From contig RPFO01000299.1 of NCBI GenBank assembly GCA_009746045.1, positions 1,417,307-1,479,306 on the forward strand: a stretch of DNA of 62,000 nucleotides. The letters run 5' to 3'. The stretch is from Mesostigma viride. Taxonomy: Eukaryota > Streptophyta > Mesostigmatophyceae > Mesostigmatales > Mesostigmataceae. The translations under genes were made by a program, and so were the position numbers. The notes beneath the pieces were generated by a model. That model was given only the letters and a program-made list of their open reading frames with translations. It did no database searches and was not told where the DNA came from. How positions within the stretch are numbered: position 1 is the first letter of the stretch; every line of letters starts with the position of its first letter. Positions 21,087-31,411 of the stretch are shown in pieces.

Positions 21087-21119
21087 CCCACCCACCCACC
21101 CGTGTCTTGGTTGCCTCTA

Positions 21120-21247
21120 GGGCAACGTACTTCATGAAGGGCCTTGAACGGCGTGCCTCCGGGCATGTCAATTAGTGTCACATGTATGCTTCCACTTATT
21201 GTTTTAATGAAGATGCTGGTTTTTGTGGGAGCTACGTGGGACATGAA
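21120..21247. repeat. B2 repeat of PAT-like element
   Basis: Second copy of the 128-bp B repeat; forms the right end of the element next to LTR sequence. Confidence 0.85.
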
Positions 21248-21650
21248 AATACTGTCGGAACTGAAATAAGCGTATGCATTATTCTGTCCAGGTTTTCTGT
21301 TATGCAATATATCAGTTTGCCGCACGTGATGTTGATTACCTGGATGCGGACAATGAATCCGGTGCGACTCATGTCGCTGGGCACAATGGTTGCCACAATG
21401 GTTGCAGTCTTGCCACGGGTTGTTAAGATATAACCATGGCAGACTTAAGTTTGCGGCGTCTGGTGTCTAGAAGGTTCCATGTGCACCCCGCATACTGCAT
21501 TGCCATACTAGTTGTAACGACAGTGCAGGACAAGGTTTCTAGGCATCTCTAGAACTAGGTTGACGCTGTAAATGTATAAATTAAAGCAATAAACAGCGGC
21601 CAAGGAGCCGCAGCCATTGCAACCAAACCCTTCCAAAGTCTTTCTCAACT
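21248..21650 (+). repeat. Right LTR of Copia element, second part
   Basis: Matches 7,563-7,870 and then 14,632-14,726, and ends ctcaact before the ccttc TSD. It keeps the undisturbed target of the piggyBac insertion near 21,547-21,556. Confidence 0.85.
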
Positions 21651-21655
21651 CCTTC

Positions 21656-21830
21656 GTGTGCGACATTTTCACGCGAATGCGTGCGGCAATGTCAGCTGCC
21701 CGCTCGACCCTGCATGTCGGCCTGCTCCCTCCGCCTGCGCTACGAGAGCGCGTCCCTTCGCGCCTGCTTCTTCTCCTTGTCCGCCTTCTGGGGATGGGAC
21801 ATATCTGAAGTGCACTTTTCTGGAAAACAG
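21656..21830 (-). pseudogene. Reading frame broken by the Copia insertion (5' part)
   Basis: The minus-strand frame is strongly arginine/serine-rich (RRRTRRRSRREGTRSRS, then RVERAADIAARIRVKMSH) and runs into the Copia TSD. It is in frame with 7,521-7,272 once one TSD copy is counted. The start is not identified. The RS-like composition could be chance in GC-rich DNA. Confidence 0.4.
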
Positions 21831-23480
21831 ACCTGTGCATGGGATTAAAATCCAGTGATGCTTGGGAACCATAAATATGTGAAAAAAAAATTTCCAGCCA
21901 CTTGGGGGTGGTACTACCCCCTAGCATGACCCAGTTATGAGCTAAAAATAGATAAAGACGCTATTTTTGGCCGATTTTTCTTAGGAGACTGGGAAAACCA
22001 AATGTGACCAAGCCACATATTTTCCTAAAATCCCCACCCTTGCAAATAAACGATCTGGCTACTCAGGACCACAAAATAAGCACAGTTTAGACTATTTGAT
22101 GGGGTTTAGCCCAAAACACGTATTTTTTGGTCCTAAAAAAATAAATCAAATAGTAGACACATGCAACTGGGTCAGTGATGATATTTATACTAGGCCTAGG
22201 GTGGGAATTTCACTCTCACAAAGTTTGAGCTCATTCTGAGCACGTTTACTCATGTCGGTTGATGGTTGTAAACATGCAAAAAAAAATGACAGAAAATCCT
22301 GCTTATGAGCACAAACAACAGACCTATTACACCCTAGCCCACCACCAACTGGGCCAAACCAAATCAATCATTTATGATGTTAAAAGGCTTGCCACAAAAT
22401 CCCAGGTCATTCTGAGCTAGTTTGCCCTTAGTACATCATGTTATAGCTGCCACCCTGCATGCTTGGTACACCGTGGCATGAGGGACACCATAAGCACATT
22501 CCTAAGCTTGCCCCCTGCAAATTGGGCAGAAGCACGTAAAGCAAATGCTAGATGCTTGAAGAAGACATCCACCGACTCTTAAATCATTACGCAAGCAGGC
22601 ATGACCACTTGCGGGAATCACCTCATAGCTGATACCCAGTCATGATGCTAAAGGATAAAAGGGCCATCCTTTAATATTGTCATAATAAGCACCTGATCCT
22701 TATCATCTAGAAAGCCCCGGCCATGTTTAATGGAAGCAAAACATATAGGAAGGAGATAACTATATCACACATGCTCACCTTCCCTACAACTTCACACCTT
22801 GTTTTCCAGCAGGCTGAAGAGCCAAGACAAGCGTTTATGAGCTCGCCAGCTCCTTGCTTGCAACGTTGATGCCGCTCCCAGGCAGCTAGGGTCCTTGACT
22901 GCGCAATATACAATGTCAACAATATGGAAAACTCCATAAAACAAACTTGTAGCAGAGCCGCAAAACTGCCCAATCAACTCTTGCTAGCTTAATTAAGAAG
23001 CATGGCATACGCAGCATGAGGCAAAACATTGAAATCAGATAGCGCAACTGCAACAAGTGGCGAACAAAATAGCAAGAACACCCGGAATCGGCGCCAAAGC
23101 TTCATGCCAGGAACATTTAGAGCGCAAACAGACTGGGCGGTGACATGCGGCAAATGAACGTACCACGGCCGGCTTTATTTCCTACCCAGGCGCGCGAGAC
23201 AGCCAGCCAGCCATGGATGGCTTGACCGCGGATCGCGCAGGCCTGAACGATATCATTTCAGAAATGACGGGAAATTAATGGCCGCAGATCGAAGCCGCTT
23301 AGGATGTTTTCACGGTTTCCATTACTAAACGCTTCTTCCTGCATCAATATAACCCACAAATCTTAAATTCTACCGTCGCAGGCACGCATTCTAAATTAAT
23401 ATATGCGGCCAGATTTTCGGATTAGACCCCCGTGCAAATCTGGATTAAGAAAGGCACCGACTTTTCAAATTGTGCATATC
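21831..23480. other. AT-rich spacer, no gene seen
   Basis: There are no long frames and no recognisable motif. Composition shifts to AT-rich compared with both sides, with A-runs near 21,883 and 22,278. Confidence 0.5.
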
Positions 23481-23599
23481 TGGCTATGAAACATCATACT
23501 AGTACATCGTTTAAAACCACCGGCGTACATTTTTCGCTTGTCGCCTGGCCGATTAGGGAAATTTTTACGAAACGCACGTCGCCATGGCCACCTCCGCAC

Positions 23600-24399
23600 G
23601 AGGTGGGCGCATTGTGCACCACAATTTCACGGTCCGGGGGTACCGGCGCGAATTTTTTGGCGCCAAAAAATTCCGATATGTCCCGTCCCCTTAAACATGG
23701 CCAGCTTGCGCTGGGCCTCGCCGGTTCCCTCGCGTGCATCGCCGGCGTCATCTCCAACAGCTGATCCGCCTCCGACGCGGATGGCCCAGTAAGGGGAAAC
23801 TCGGATTCCTGCAGAATCCCCGGCCTCAACCACCGTGGGCACCGTCTCAGCACGCCTTAGGCGCTGAAAGCATTGCAAGTCACACCGCCTAACCAGTGCG
23901 TACGTCGGGTGCACCGGCCTCTGCAGTGTCTCGCGCATGCGAGCCGCATCCATCATCTGGTTTGCACGCTCACGTGCCCGCACATTACGACGCCTGTCCT
24001 CCTCCGACTCCTGCTCCTGCAGATTCCTGGCCATCTGCTCATCCATGGCCACCTGCGCTGACGGTGCTTCATCCGCCGACGACCCCGGCTGCAGGCCATA
24101 GAGGCCGAGCGAACCGGTGTCTCCCTCGGACCGGCCCCCGCGCCCTCCGTTCCCGCATCGCTTGCCACCGGGGCGACCGGGGCATGGGGCGGCCCCCTCG
24201 GCAGCCTGTCGACTACCGGGGTGGATCCCCTCACCCTTGGAATGAAGGCAACCCGCACAGGGTTACGCACAATGTCGCTATACGACAAATCGCCGCGGGC
24301 GTCATCGTGTGTGAGACTCCTCTCTGCGAGCACTCTCCTGACCCGCATCTGCTGGTAGAATGCTAACTCCGAGTCGGACGTCCCCGATGAGGAGGACAT
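23600..24399 (-). pseudogene. Unrecognised minus-strand coding-like region
   Basis: A frame from the ATG at 24,399 (MSSSSGTSDSELAFYQQM...) gives way near 24,100 to another frame with a clearly helical, charged stretch (MDEQMARNLQEQESEEDRR, then ARERANQMMDAARM) and PTYALVRRCDLQCFQRLRR. The two halves look like one broken or spliced product. I do not recognise the family. It might be an accessory ORF of a DNA transposon, because pogo-like remnants lie just upstream on the same strand. Confidence 0.3.
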
Positions 24400-24419
24400 C
24401 GGAGAACTAGCTGGAGCTG

Positions 24420-25250
24420 CGCCATGGCGGTCATGCCCGCCTGACCCAATTAATTGTTCGACTGGTTGTTCGACATTTTGTGAGATGGTGTAAAAACGGA
24501 GACGAATGTAACAAAGCTGGTTTTAATTGCGTGCTCGTCGCACGCACGTTGTTTTTGTGGGTTTTTTAATGCAAGTTATGGCAACTCAGACCGCGGTGGG
24601 CACTGACTGCAATGGGAGAATGACAACAAATGGCTCATGGTGTGAGGACGACGAGACACCTTGGTATTAGGATAGAATGGCACATATTAATATACATACT
24701 GCTGGCCAGCCGTCAGTGATGCCCTGGCCAGACTTTGCGTAAGTAATAACTCTAACTTACTGATCCTGGACGGACTAACCCATCAATTACAACCTGATCT
24801 ACTGTAGGCAGTCCTAACATGACAACTACAGTCCCGGTACTGAGGTACCGGCTCATCACATATACTGAGTACAGCCACGTGTCCATGCCACAGCTGCTCT
24901 AGTCCAGTACCGTCCCAGTACCCAATTGGGTGCTGGCGGTACTACACGTGTCCACTTTATATGTAGGCTACAGGCGGGAGACTTAGACTAACTATAGCCG
25001 CTACCGGCACAGTCTACCGCCTCGTCTGCCATTACAGTGTCATTACAGTAGAGGACAGCTCAGATGAGGATTCTACCCCCCTCTAGTGACTAAATGGTTG
25101 GGGCATGTGCAGACGATATTTATAACTTTCGTGTAATTATTATCGATCTAATGAGATTACTACTAACTAAGCATTGTACTCCGTGCAGTGTGTCATGGAA
25201 TGCCCATGCGCATGTCACTCTGTAAGTACTTCTTACTTATTTAATATGCT
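24420..25250. other. Spacer with short palindromes
   Basis: Small dyads such as ccggtactgaggtaccgg (about 24,834) and gtacccaattgggt (about 24,916) are visible; no gene can be supported. Confidence 0.4.
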
Positions 25251-25254
25251 TAAT

Positions 25255-25306
25255 TTAATTAATAATCACGTGACTGGGTCCGTCAAGTGGGTGCCAATAC
25301 AGAGTA
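25255..25306 (-). mobile_element. Short LINE 3' tail fragment
   Basis: On the minus strand it matches the last ~50 bp of the ORF1-only LINE (about 3,165-3,218): actctgtattggcaccca, then the cacgtgac region and TTAA repeats. Confidence 0.6.
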
Positions 25307-25674
25307 TTAAGAAGCTTTTTCAACATTTATAACAAGTGTATTTCTGAGTGGCTGGGCCCCCCGTTATTCTCACCGCTCATACCTAAGTAGTGTGTATCGT
25401 GCATGTATCTGTACTTTATAGGTATGAATTCAAATGCCCAATCTGCCACGTACGGGTCGTATAATTGAGTCCCAAGGATTACTATTCCACTCACTATTTT
25501 ATCAAATTATAGCCTCGAAATCTTAATTAATGTTCTCAATGACCTTTGCCCACCAAAAGGAAAGAGACATACATAGTGGCATGGGTGCTAGCAAAACCCT
25601 GCCTGCTTGCAAACAAAAAGATGCAAAAGGTGAAAACAAAACTCACCTCGCTGTGGTAGCTATCCTTCTCAGCT

Positions 25675-26100
25675 TCATAGAGCCGGTTCCCTCCCCGGAG
25701 AAAATGATGATATCAGCTTTTTTGGCTGCTCGACGCCTTCGCGGTAGGAGTCTTGCCCGGACTGACAGTACATGGGCATAAAGGTGCACCAGCGCTTGTC
25801 TGCAGAGCTCCCGGCCTGGCCCGCGACGCGCACATGTTCCGCGCCTTTTGTTTCCCAGGTATCCTGCGCCGGGCTGTTGAAAGGCATCGGCGTCTCATCC
25901 CCCGGCCCCCCACAGGAAGCAGGGGGGTAGTTCCCAAACTGGGGCCGGCAGTAGTTGTTCACAGTGCGCACCTGGTTCACCTTGCATGCATGGGCTGTGG
26001 CGTCGGGTGTCGCACCTGGTGATAAGATCGATGGGCCTGCAGCCCTTGGACCCACCTGCACGGTGCCACGGATCCATGACATGCAAAATGCAAAAAACAA
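25675..26100 (-). pseudogene. pogo/Tigger-type (DDE_1) transposase, first-Asp region
   Basis: The minus-strand frame contains GDETPMPFNSPAQDTWETKG followed by EHVRVAGQ...DKRWCTFMPMY. This is the layout of the first catalytic Asp block in DDE_1 transposases (DETP..F..P...T...KG...V.V....K.R.T). The two later acidic positions are not found downstream. With the DNA-binding piece at 26,824-27,196 it suggests one decayed minus-strand transposase, perhaps with introns. Confidence 0.5.
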
Positions 26101-26379
26101 AATTCAGTATGACCTTCTGCACTGGCACATGTGCTGGTGTCAGTCATCCTAAATAGAGGCTTACACAAACGCGACTGACATGTAAACGGGCAAAGTAAAC
26201 AATTCACATGGGAGCAATTGTAAGGATAGTGCTGACATGCAGCTAGCCAACGGAAGAAAGGACAGGTTTTCCCAATGCTCACCGGCCCATGGTCGCCATG
26301 TTCACAGGGGCGGACCTCGCAACCGTCAGATTGTTTGTCTTCCTCCGGGTCGTGAGGTCATGCCGAGCACGCAAGTTGG

Positions 26380-26600
26380 TCAGTCAGGTAACCGTTCGAG
26401 CACTTAATTCAAGAAATTCGGGTAGTTGCCCATGTAAAATTGGCGCACAAACTTGAAACAAAAAATGCGCACCACAGGCCGGGTCGCGCGAACCCCGAGT
26501 TGACGCAGCTGCTTGATTTGTGCCACGTACCACCTGAACTTCCGCATGCACGAGGAAACCTGGCAGCACCATAGACACATTCACATTGGCATGGATAGGC
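26380..26600 (-). pseudogene. Possible middle part of the pogo-like transposase
   Basis: A minus-strand frame reading KFRWYVAQIKQLRQLGVRA and then QFYMGNYPNFLN lies between the HTH and catalytic pieces. Its charge and helix pattern could belong to the CENP-B-like second helix-turn-helix, but the match is weak. Confidence 0.25.
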
Positions 26601-26823
26601 ATGAATGCTTTGGTTTAGTATCTAGACCGGCCATACGTCAAGTACTGAATGCATGCATCGGGCAAACGAGTGAGTAACAAATTAGAACGCTGTTAACCCA
26701 AGTGGCCAGAAGATATGCTTCGAATGCTTCACATGCTTCGTTTGGACAGAAGAAACAGCTAATTTTGACAGACACAGCTGCATAACTAAATGGCATCCCC
26801 CGTACATATGTATACATACACTA

Positions 26824-27196
26824 CTAGACTAACTGGGCTGTCTTGCCGACGTCCACCATATGATTCCTCGGCGCCGCCTTTGCCGCCTTCTTGCCCGTCT
26901 TCATCTGTTGCACCCGGGCGGGATTCTTCAGCCACCCCCTGACGGTGTTGGGGTTAACGCCCTTCTCTGCGCGCACCACCGCTTCAAAACTCCGCGGTCC
27001 TGCATGCTGTCGGCTGGACCGCATCAAACTCATTGAGCAGTTTCACCTTCTCATCACTAGAGCGATCAAAGATGTGCTTCGTTCGCTTGCGCTTCTTCAT
27101 GGGGGCGGGGAGAGGCTCGTGGGGAGTGAAAGCCTCCTTTCCGGCCTGCGCACTAGCGGCAGTCGTGTCTGCAGTGGCAGTCGTGTCTGCAGGCAC
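26824..27196 (-). pseudogene. pogo/CENP-B-like helix-turn-helix fragment, frameshifted
   Basis: From the ATG at 27,196 a low-complexity lead and a basic KKRKRTKHIF precede SSDEKVKLLNEFDAV. One extra t near 26,987 shifts the frame, after which EAVVRAEKGVNPNTVRGWLKN continues. This is a typical psq/CENP-B-type helix-turn-helix of pogo-like transposases. It stops at 26,824. Confidence 0.5.
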
Positions 27197-27199
27197 GCC

Positions 27200-27744
27200 T
27201 CGCTCCTGGCTGGCAGCTCAGCACTGCCGGCATCTGCCATCGCCGCCTGCAGGATGTCATCCCTTTTACCAGGGGATACCTGTCCCAGGTAAACCCTGAC
27301 CCCCCTTAAGACATTACCATATCTTTCCCTCCACCTGACTGACGTCGGACATTCTTTTGTTGCCGACAGTGCCCAAATTAATTGCAACCACACTATTGAT
27401 TATTGTTTATCTGCCAGCTAGAAAAAAACGTCTACTCGCTCGCGGTGGCCATCGCTGCACGCAGCACGAAAGGACGCACAATATGTACAGGCCGGCATTA
27501 GCGATTCTTGAGTTCGCTTTGTTAGTGCCAGAATCGCTTCTTTAGCACGCCAGAATCGCTTCTTTAGTGTGAATTCGCTTTATTAGTAAAATGAAATCGG
27601 TTGAATCGTTAGTCTGACATGATTAATTCAATGTGCTAATCATGCAAACGCTTACTACGTTACTAATGAGTCGGTAGGTTAGTACGAATTTCAGATGTGC
27701 ACGGGCCGGCGGATGTACTAATGACACGGGTCAATAGCTTTCAG
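27200..27744. other. Spacer with short tandem copies
   Basis: ccagaatcgcttctttag occurs twice in tandem at 27,529-27,567, and gttagtac/gtactaat words recur here and again at 31,300-31,420, on the other side of the LINE. This may be one older repeat split by that LINE. Confidence 0.4.
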
Positions 27745-29704
27745 CTCTGAGGGCCGCCTACCAGCAGGCTGAGAAGGCAGACGCTCAGCAGATGGTCAAG
27801 GACCTGCGCAGCTGCCAGCAGAAGCACGACGGCAAAAAGGCCTGGTTCTGGTACAAGCGCCTCGGGCACCCGGACGGCCTCGGCCGGCCCCACCGCCACG
27901 ACGTCCCTGGCGCCCCAGCCAAGCGGCTTCGTACCTGGGCCGCGGCCACGGCCGAGGTCGTGGGGACAGCTAGCTGCGCCGCCCCCGCCCCTGCTCCCAG
28001 CCGCCGCCCGCCCGCCCGGCCGCCCTGGCCGGCCCCGCTGGGCCCCCGGCCCCGCCTAGGTCAGCGGCGGACTACCTAGTCCCCCCGCTGGTCGGCCCAC
28101 TTGGCGACCCGTCCGACATGCCTCCTTAATTCACCTCTCGCGAGGTGACGGAGGCGGTCCAGCGCCTGCGTTATGACGCAGCCACCGCCTCCGACGAGAT
28201 TCCTGCCGCAGTTGTGAAACTTGCAGCCGAACTCGAGGACACCGGTGTTATGCTGCTCTAGCTTCCGGGACATCTGCAACCGCCTTCTGCTGTCGTCGCA
28301 ACCACCTCCAGCGGCCTGGCAACACACGGTTTTCGCAAGATGCTGTACAAGAACAAGGGGTCGCCTGCCGACCCCGGCAACTACAGAGGGGTGTGCATTC
28401 AAAGTGCCCCCCTCAAGCTTCTTATGCGGCTCATCCTGAACCGCCTGCGCACGGCCCCCGACGGTCACCTCAGCGAGACTCAGCACGGCTTCCGTTCAGG
28501 TCGCAACACAGTACAGGCGCTCTTCGCTACTCGCCGACCATGGTGGAGGAACTGCAACGCCTTCAGCCTGGTGAGTCCCCTTTGCACCTTCAATGTGCTG
28601 GTGGACTTCATCAAAGCCTTCGATTCGGTTTTCTGGCCTGCGCTTTGGGACATCCTCGAGCTGTTCCGGATCCCCCGCCCCCTTATTGCTGTCATCCGCA
28701 ACCTGTATGAAGGGTCCACCACTTCGGTGCGCACTTCTTACGGGACTACGCCACCATGCCCTTTACAGAAGGGTGTGTGGCAGGGCTGCGTGCTGTCGCC
28801 CTACCTGTTGATTATTGTGGTCGAATACGTAATGTTTCAGGCGCGCAAGCGATTTGCCCGCAATGATCGTGGGTAGGGTTCAACCAGGGGTGCAGGTTGC
28901 TAACAAATTCTGGCATGGCGGAGCGGACACGGAGATTCGGCTGGCAGACATCATCTACGCAGACGACACCACCCTCTTCGAGGACACGGGGCACGTGCAG
29001 ACATGGCTTGACTGCCTGGCTATCGAGGCCCGTGCAGTGGGGCTTGAGGTCAGCAAGAAGACAGAGGCCCTGGCGGTTGGGCTCACCCACTCACCGCCAC
29101 CCCTCTATCTCCTCGACGGCTCTCGAGTCCTGTATCGGGACCGCGTCAAGCTGCTGGGCAGCCTGCTCCCCAGCTGCGACTCAGGTTGATGTGGACCATC
29201 GCATCTCCCTCGCCTGGCACGCTTTACGCCAGTACCGGGCCCTGTGGCGCAAGCCCCTGGGCAAGATCGAGAAACAGGACCTGTTCAAGGTCCTCGTCCT
29301 TCCTGTTCTCACGTATGGGGCCGAGACGTGGACCCTCATCGCCGACCTGGCCCGAAAGCTGGACGGCGCGGTCACCAACATGCTGCGTTCCATTTTCACT
29401 AGTAGGATATGCTGCTCATGTCCGCAATGAGGACCTGTACCAGGCCGGGCATGCCATATATCACCAGCACCATAAAGCAGCGGCGCCTGCAGCTAGTAGG
29501 GCACCTAGCTCGCACCAACCAGGTAGACACCTCACGTGGCCCCCCCGCAGGACTGCGACCAGCCCTGCAGCCTGGCCGGCACCTCCTGACGTGGGCCGGG
29601 CCCCCTGATGTTAGACGCCGCAAGGCCCGCACCTTCAAAGAACAGCTAGTAGAGGACATGGGGGGCCTAGGCCTCTCCGTGATTTGGAAGAAGATGAGGG
29701 ACAA

Positions 29705-30544
29705 TCGCTGAACACCACGCTCAACAAGATCGAGGCCCGGGTCTCCAACGTGGAAACCAAGGTCGTCCACAAGCTACAACCCCAGTTCACGGCGCTACAC
29801 ACCACGGCGCAGGCTTCGGAAACGCATGCTGCACTTGTCTCTCGCCTTAACCAGGTGGAGGGCAAGTGTGGCGTGCTCCTGAAGAAGCTTGAGGCCATCA
29901 CCGCCCACACCGAGGCCCTGGCCACACAGGTCCCCAAGATAGCGGAGCAGACGGCCACCATTGCATCCCAGCCACCCCGGCAGGATGCTGGCGACCTCCC
30001 GCCGCTCTCCTACGCGGACCTGCTGCGGTCAGCGACCGCCTCCACCACCGACGCCATCGCCACAAAGCTCCAGGAGCTGGAGGACCACCGCCAGGCCCAG
30101 CAACAGGAGGTCACCGACCGCGCTCGCCGCGAGTGCCGAGTGGTGCTACGTCGCTTCCCCCAGAAGCCAGGTGAGACGTCTTGACCTCTCTTGCTGACGA
30201 GCTCAAGAACCAGCTTCTTACCCTCATGGGCCTGGTAGGTGAGGTAGAACTGCGTGGGTGCCACCGCCTTCCCCACTCACGGGACAAGGCGGCTCCCCCA
30301 CCAGTCCTGCTCACCTTCCCCTCCCCTGAGGATAAGCAGCGGTTCCTCGATCTCTCGTCGCAAGAGGTTGCACGACCTCACCTGGACGCTGGATGACGAC
30401 CTGACCCCCGCTCAGCAACAGCAGCGACGCGACCTGTGGCCGGAATACCTCCGCCATAAGCAGGACCCCCAGAAGCCCAAGGTGTACTGGAGGGGCGGGG
30501 ACCTGATGATCAACCACAAGATGTGGACGCCCCCAGCGGGCTAG
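29705..30544 (+). pseudogene. L1 ORF1p-like protein fragment, frameshifted
   Basis: Homologous to residues ~220-484 of the ORF at 1,358-2,812: the coiled-coil part (NKIEARVSNVETKV), ECRVVLRRFPQKPGE, then shifts near 30,180 and 30,370, then LDDDLTPAQQQQRRDLW and VYWRGGDLMINHKMW to a stop at 30,544. Two shifts and the missing N-terminus make it inactive. Confidence 0.75.
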
Positions 30545-30958
30545 AACAGCGATAGCCCTAGCTTGTAACCATTTGAGTCACTGCCGCTAAGGCAGCCATG
30601 CCTAGAATGTTTGCCTAGCTGTGCCAACATACCTACTTCACGTGCCACCAACGCACGGTACACAACCAGCCATAGCCTTAGCCTGGTCCTAGTACAGCCA
30701 TGCTACGCCCTGGCTATGTTCAGATTACTTGCCCACGCTATACTTGTTATGCTACGCTTACATGGGTCTTATTGCACCCACAGTTTGCCGGATGGTTAGC
30801 GTGTCCGTTTAGCTAGCGCGCCCGAATGCAGCTGTGGCATGCCTTTGGCATGAAGGAGACTGGGGGTCTCTGCCCTTTCTCCTGTAGTGCACACACAGGG
30901 ATTACAAGCACTTCGGTGCTCCGTGACTCCCCAACGGGAGCACGTGTTTAATTAATTA
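29705..30958 (+). mobile_element. Second ORF1-only LINE copy, 5'-truncated, 11-bp TSD
   Basis: Flanked by atgagggacaa at 29,694-29,704 and 30,959-30,969. It begins inside ORF1 and ends with the gtgctcc...gggagcac stem-loop (about 30,918-30,945) and a short TTAA tail. It is inserted into the C-terminal codons of the RT LINE. Confidence 0.8.
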
Positions 30959-31285
30959 ATGAGGGACAAGGCCAAGTGGGCCCAGGTCATAGAGGACAAC
31001 GAGCCCCCCCCTGTGGGGAAGCGCCCGCGTGTGCAAACCCACGGGAGGCACGCCAGACAGCTCCCCTAGGGCCCCGTTATGCTGTATAGATAGATGTTGT
31101 AGTTAGTTGCTGTTAGATAGATGTCGTAGGTAGCTGATGTAGATAGCTTAGACCGGTAGGACTGTTTGCACCCACCCATCCATCCATCCATCGGGGTTAA
31201 TGCTCCGTGACTCCCCAACGGGAGCACGAGTCTAATTAATTAATTAATTAATTAATTAATTAATTAATTAATTAATAACTTTCAG

Positions 31286-31411
31286 TGGAGCAGGGCCGTA
31301 GTACTAATGACCGAAGTCACTGAAGTCGACAACCCAAAATTTGACAGATTAGTACGAGTATCCGATCGGACCCGGGATCGCAACCTCGAGTCGTTAGTAC
31401 AATCGAATGTA
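31286..31411. other. Short spacer
   Basis: Contains gtactaat and ttagtac words shared with 27,600-27,730; probably the continuation of the LINE target region. Confidence 0.35.

Larger units (their letters stand above)
19284..21247. mobile_element. Non-autonomous PAT/DIRS-like element with split direct repeats
   Basis: The structure is A1 (19,286-19,704), interior (19,705-20,539), B1 (20,540-20,667), A2 (20,668-21,086), a 33-bp spacer, and B2 (21,120-21,247). A1 and A2 (419 bp) and B1 and B2 (128 bp) are identical by eye. B1 and A2 are directly joined, reproducing the junction of the element's two outer ends. This A-body-B-A-B layout is known from PAT-like and Ngaro elements, which use a tyrosine recombinase. 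The interior has no RT or recombinase frame, so the copy depends on others. Compared with the empty LTR at 7,540-7,570, the junctions share only an aa dinucleotide. That fits recombination of a circle rather than staggered cutting. Confidence 0.75.
7522..21650 (+). mobile_element. Copia-type LTR retrotransposon with three nested insertions
   Basis: The 5-bp repeat ccttc (7,517-7,521 and 21,651-21,655) flanks LTRs that begin agttgtaaag and end ctcaact (terminal agtt/aact). The left LTR is 7,522-7,870 plus 14,632-14,726. The right LTR is 19,244-19,283 plus 21,248-21,650. Gag, integrase and then the RT tail/RNase H follow in Copia order on the plus strand, and a purine-rich tract (gaaaaagaaaag) precedes the right LTR. 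The readable LTR halves differ mainly by short indels, so the insertion is recent. Frameshifts in gag and integrase and a missing RT core make it defective, apart from the nested elements. Confidence 0.85.
27745..31070 (+). pseudogene. LINE ORF2 reverse transcriptase, degraded and split
   Basis: Pieces in order: a basic linker (VKDLRSCQQKHDGKKAWFWY); RT start EVTEAVQRLRYDAATASDEIP (stop near 28,259); GNYRGVCIQSAPLKLLMR and QHGFRSGRNTVQALF; motif A VDFIKAFDSVFW; QGCVLSPYLLIIVVEY; motif C IIYADDTTLFED; LTYGAETWTL; and the post-RT rRLQLVGHLAR block. Several frameshifts and stops occur. After the inserted ORF1 copy the end resumes at 30,959 (MRDKAKWAQVIEDNEPPP) and stops at 31,070. The YGAETW and GHLAR blocks are typical of APE-class LINEs (RTE, CR1 or L1-like). 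The APE part is missing here. Confidence 0.8.
27745..31273 (+). mobile_element. 5'-truncated RT LINE with (TTAA)n tail, ~12-bp TSD
   Basis: Flanked by aatagctttcag (27,733-27,744) and aataactttcag (31,274-31,285), one mismatch. It contains a decayed ORF2, is split at 29,705-30,958 by an ORF1-only LINE copy, and resumes at 30,970. Its 3' UTR ends with gctccgtgactccccaac/gggagcacg and a long (TTAA)n run, the same end as the ORF1-only copies. Confidence 0.75.
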
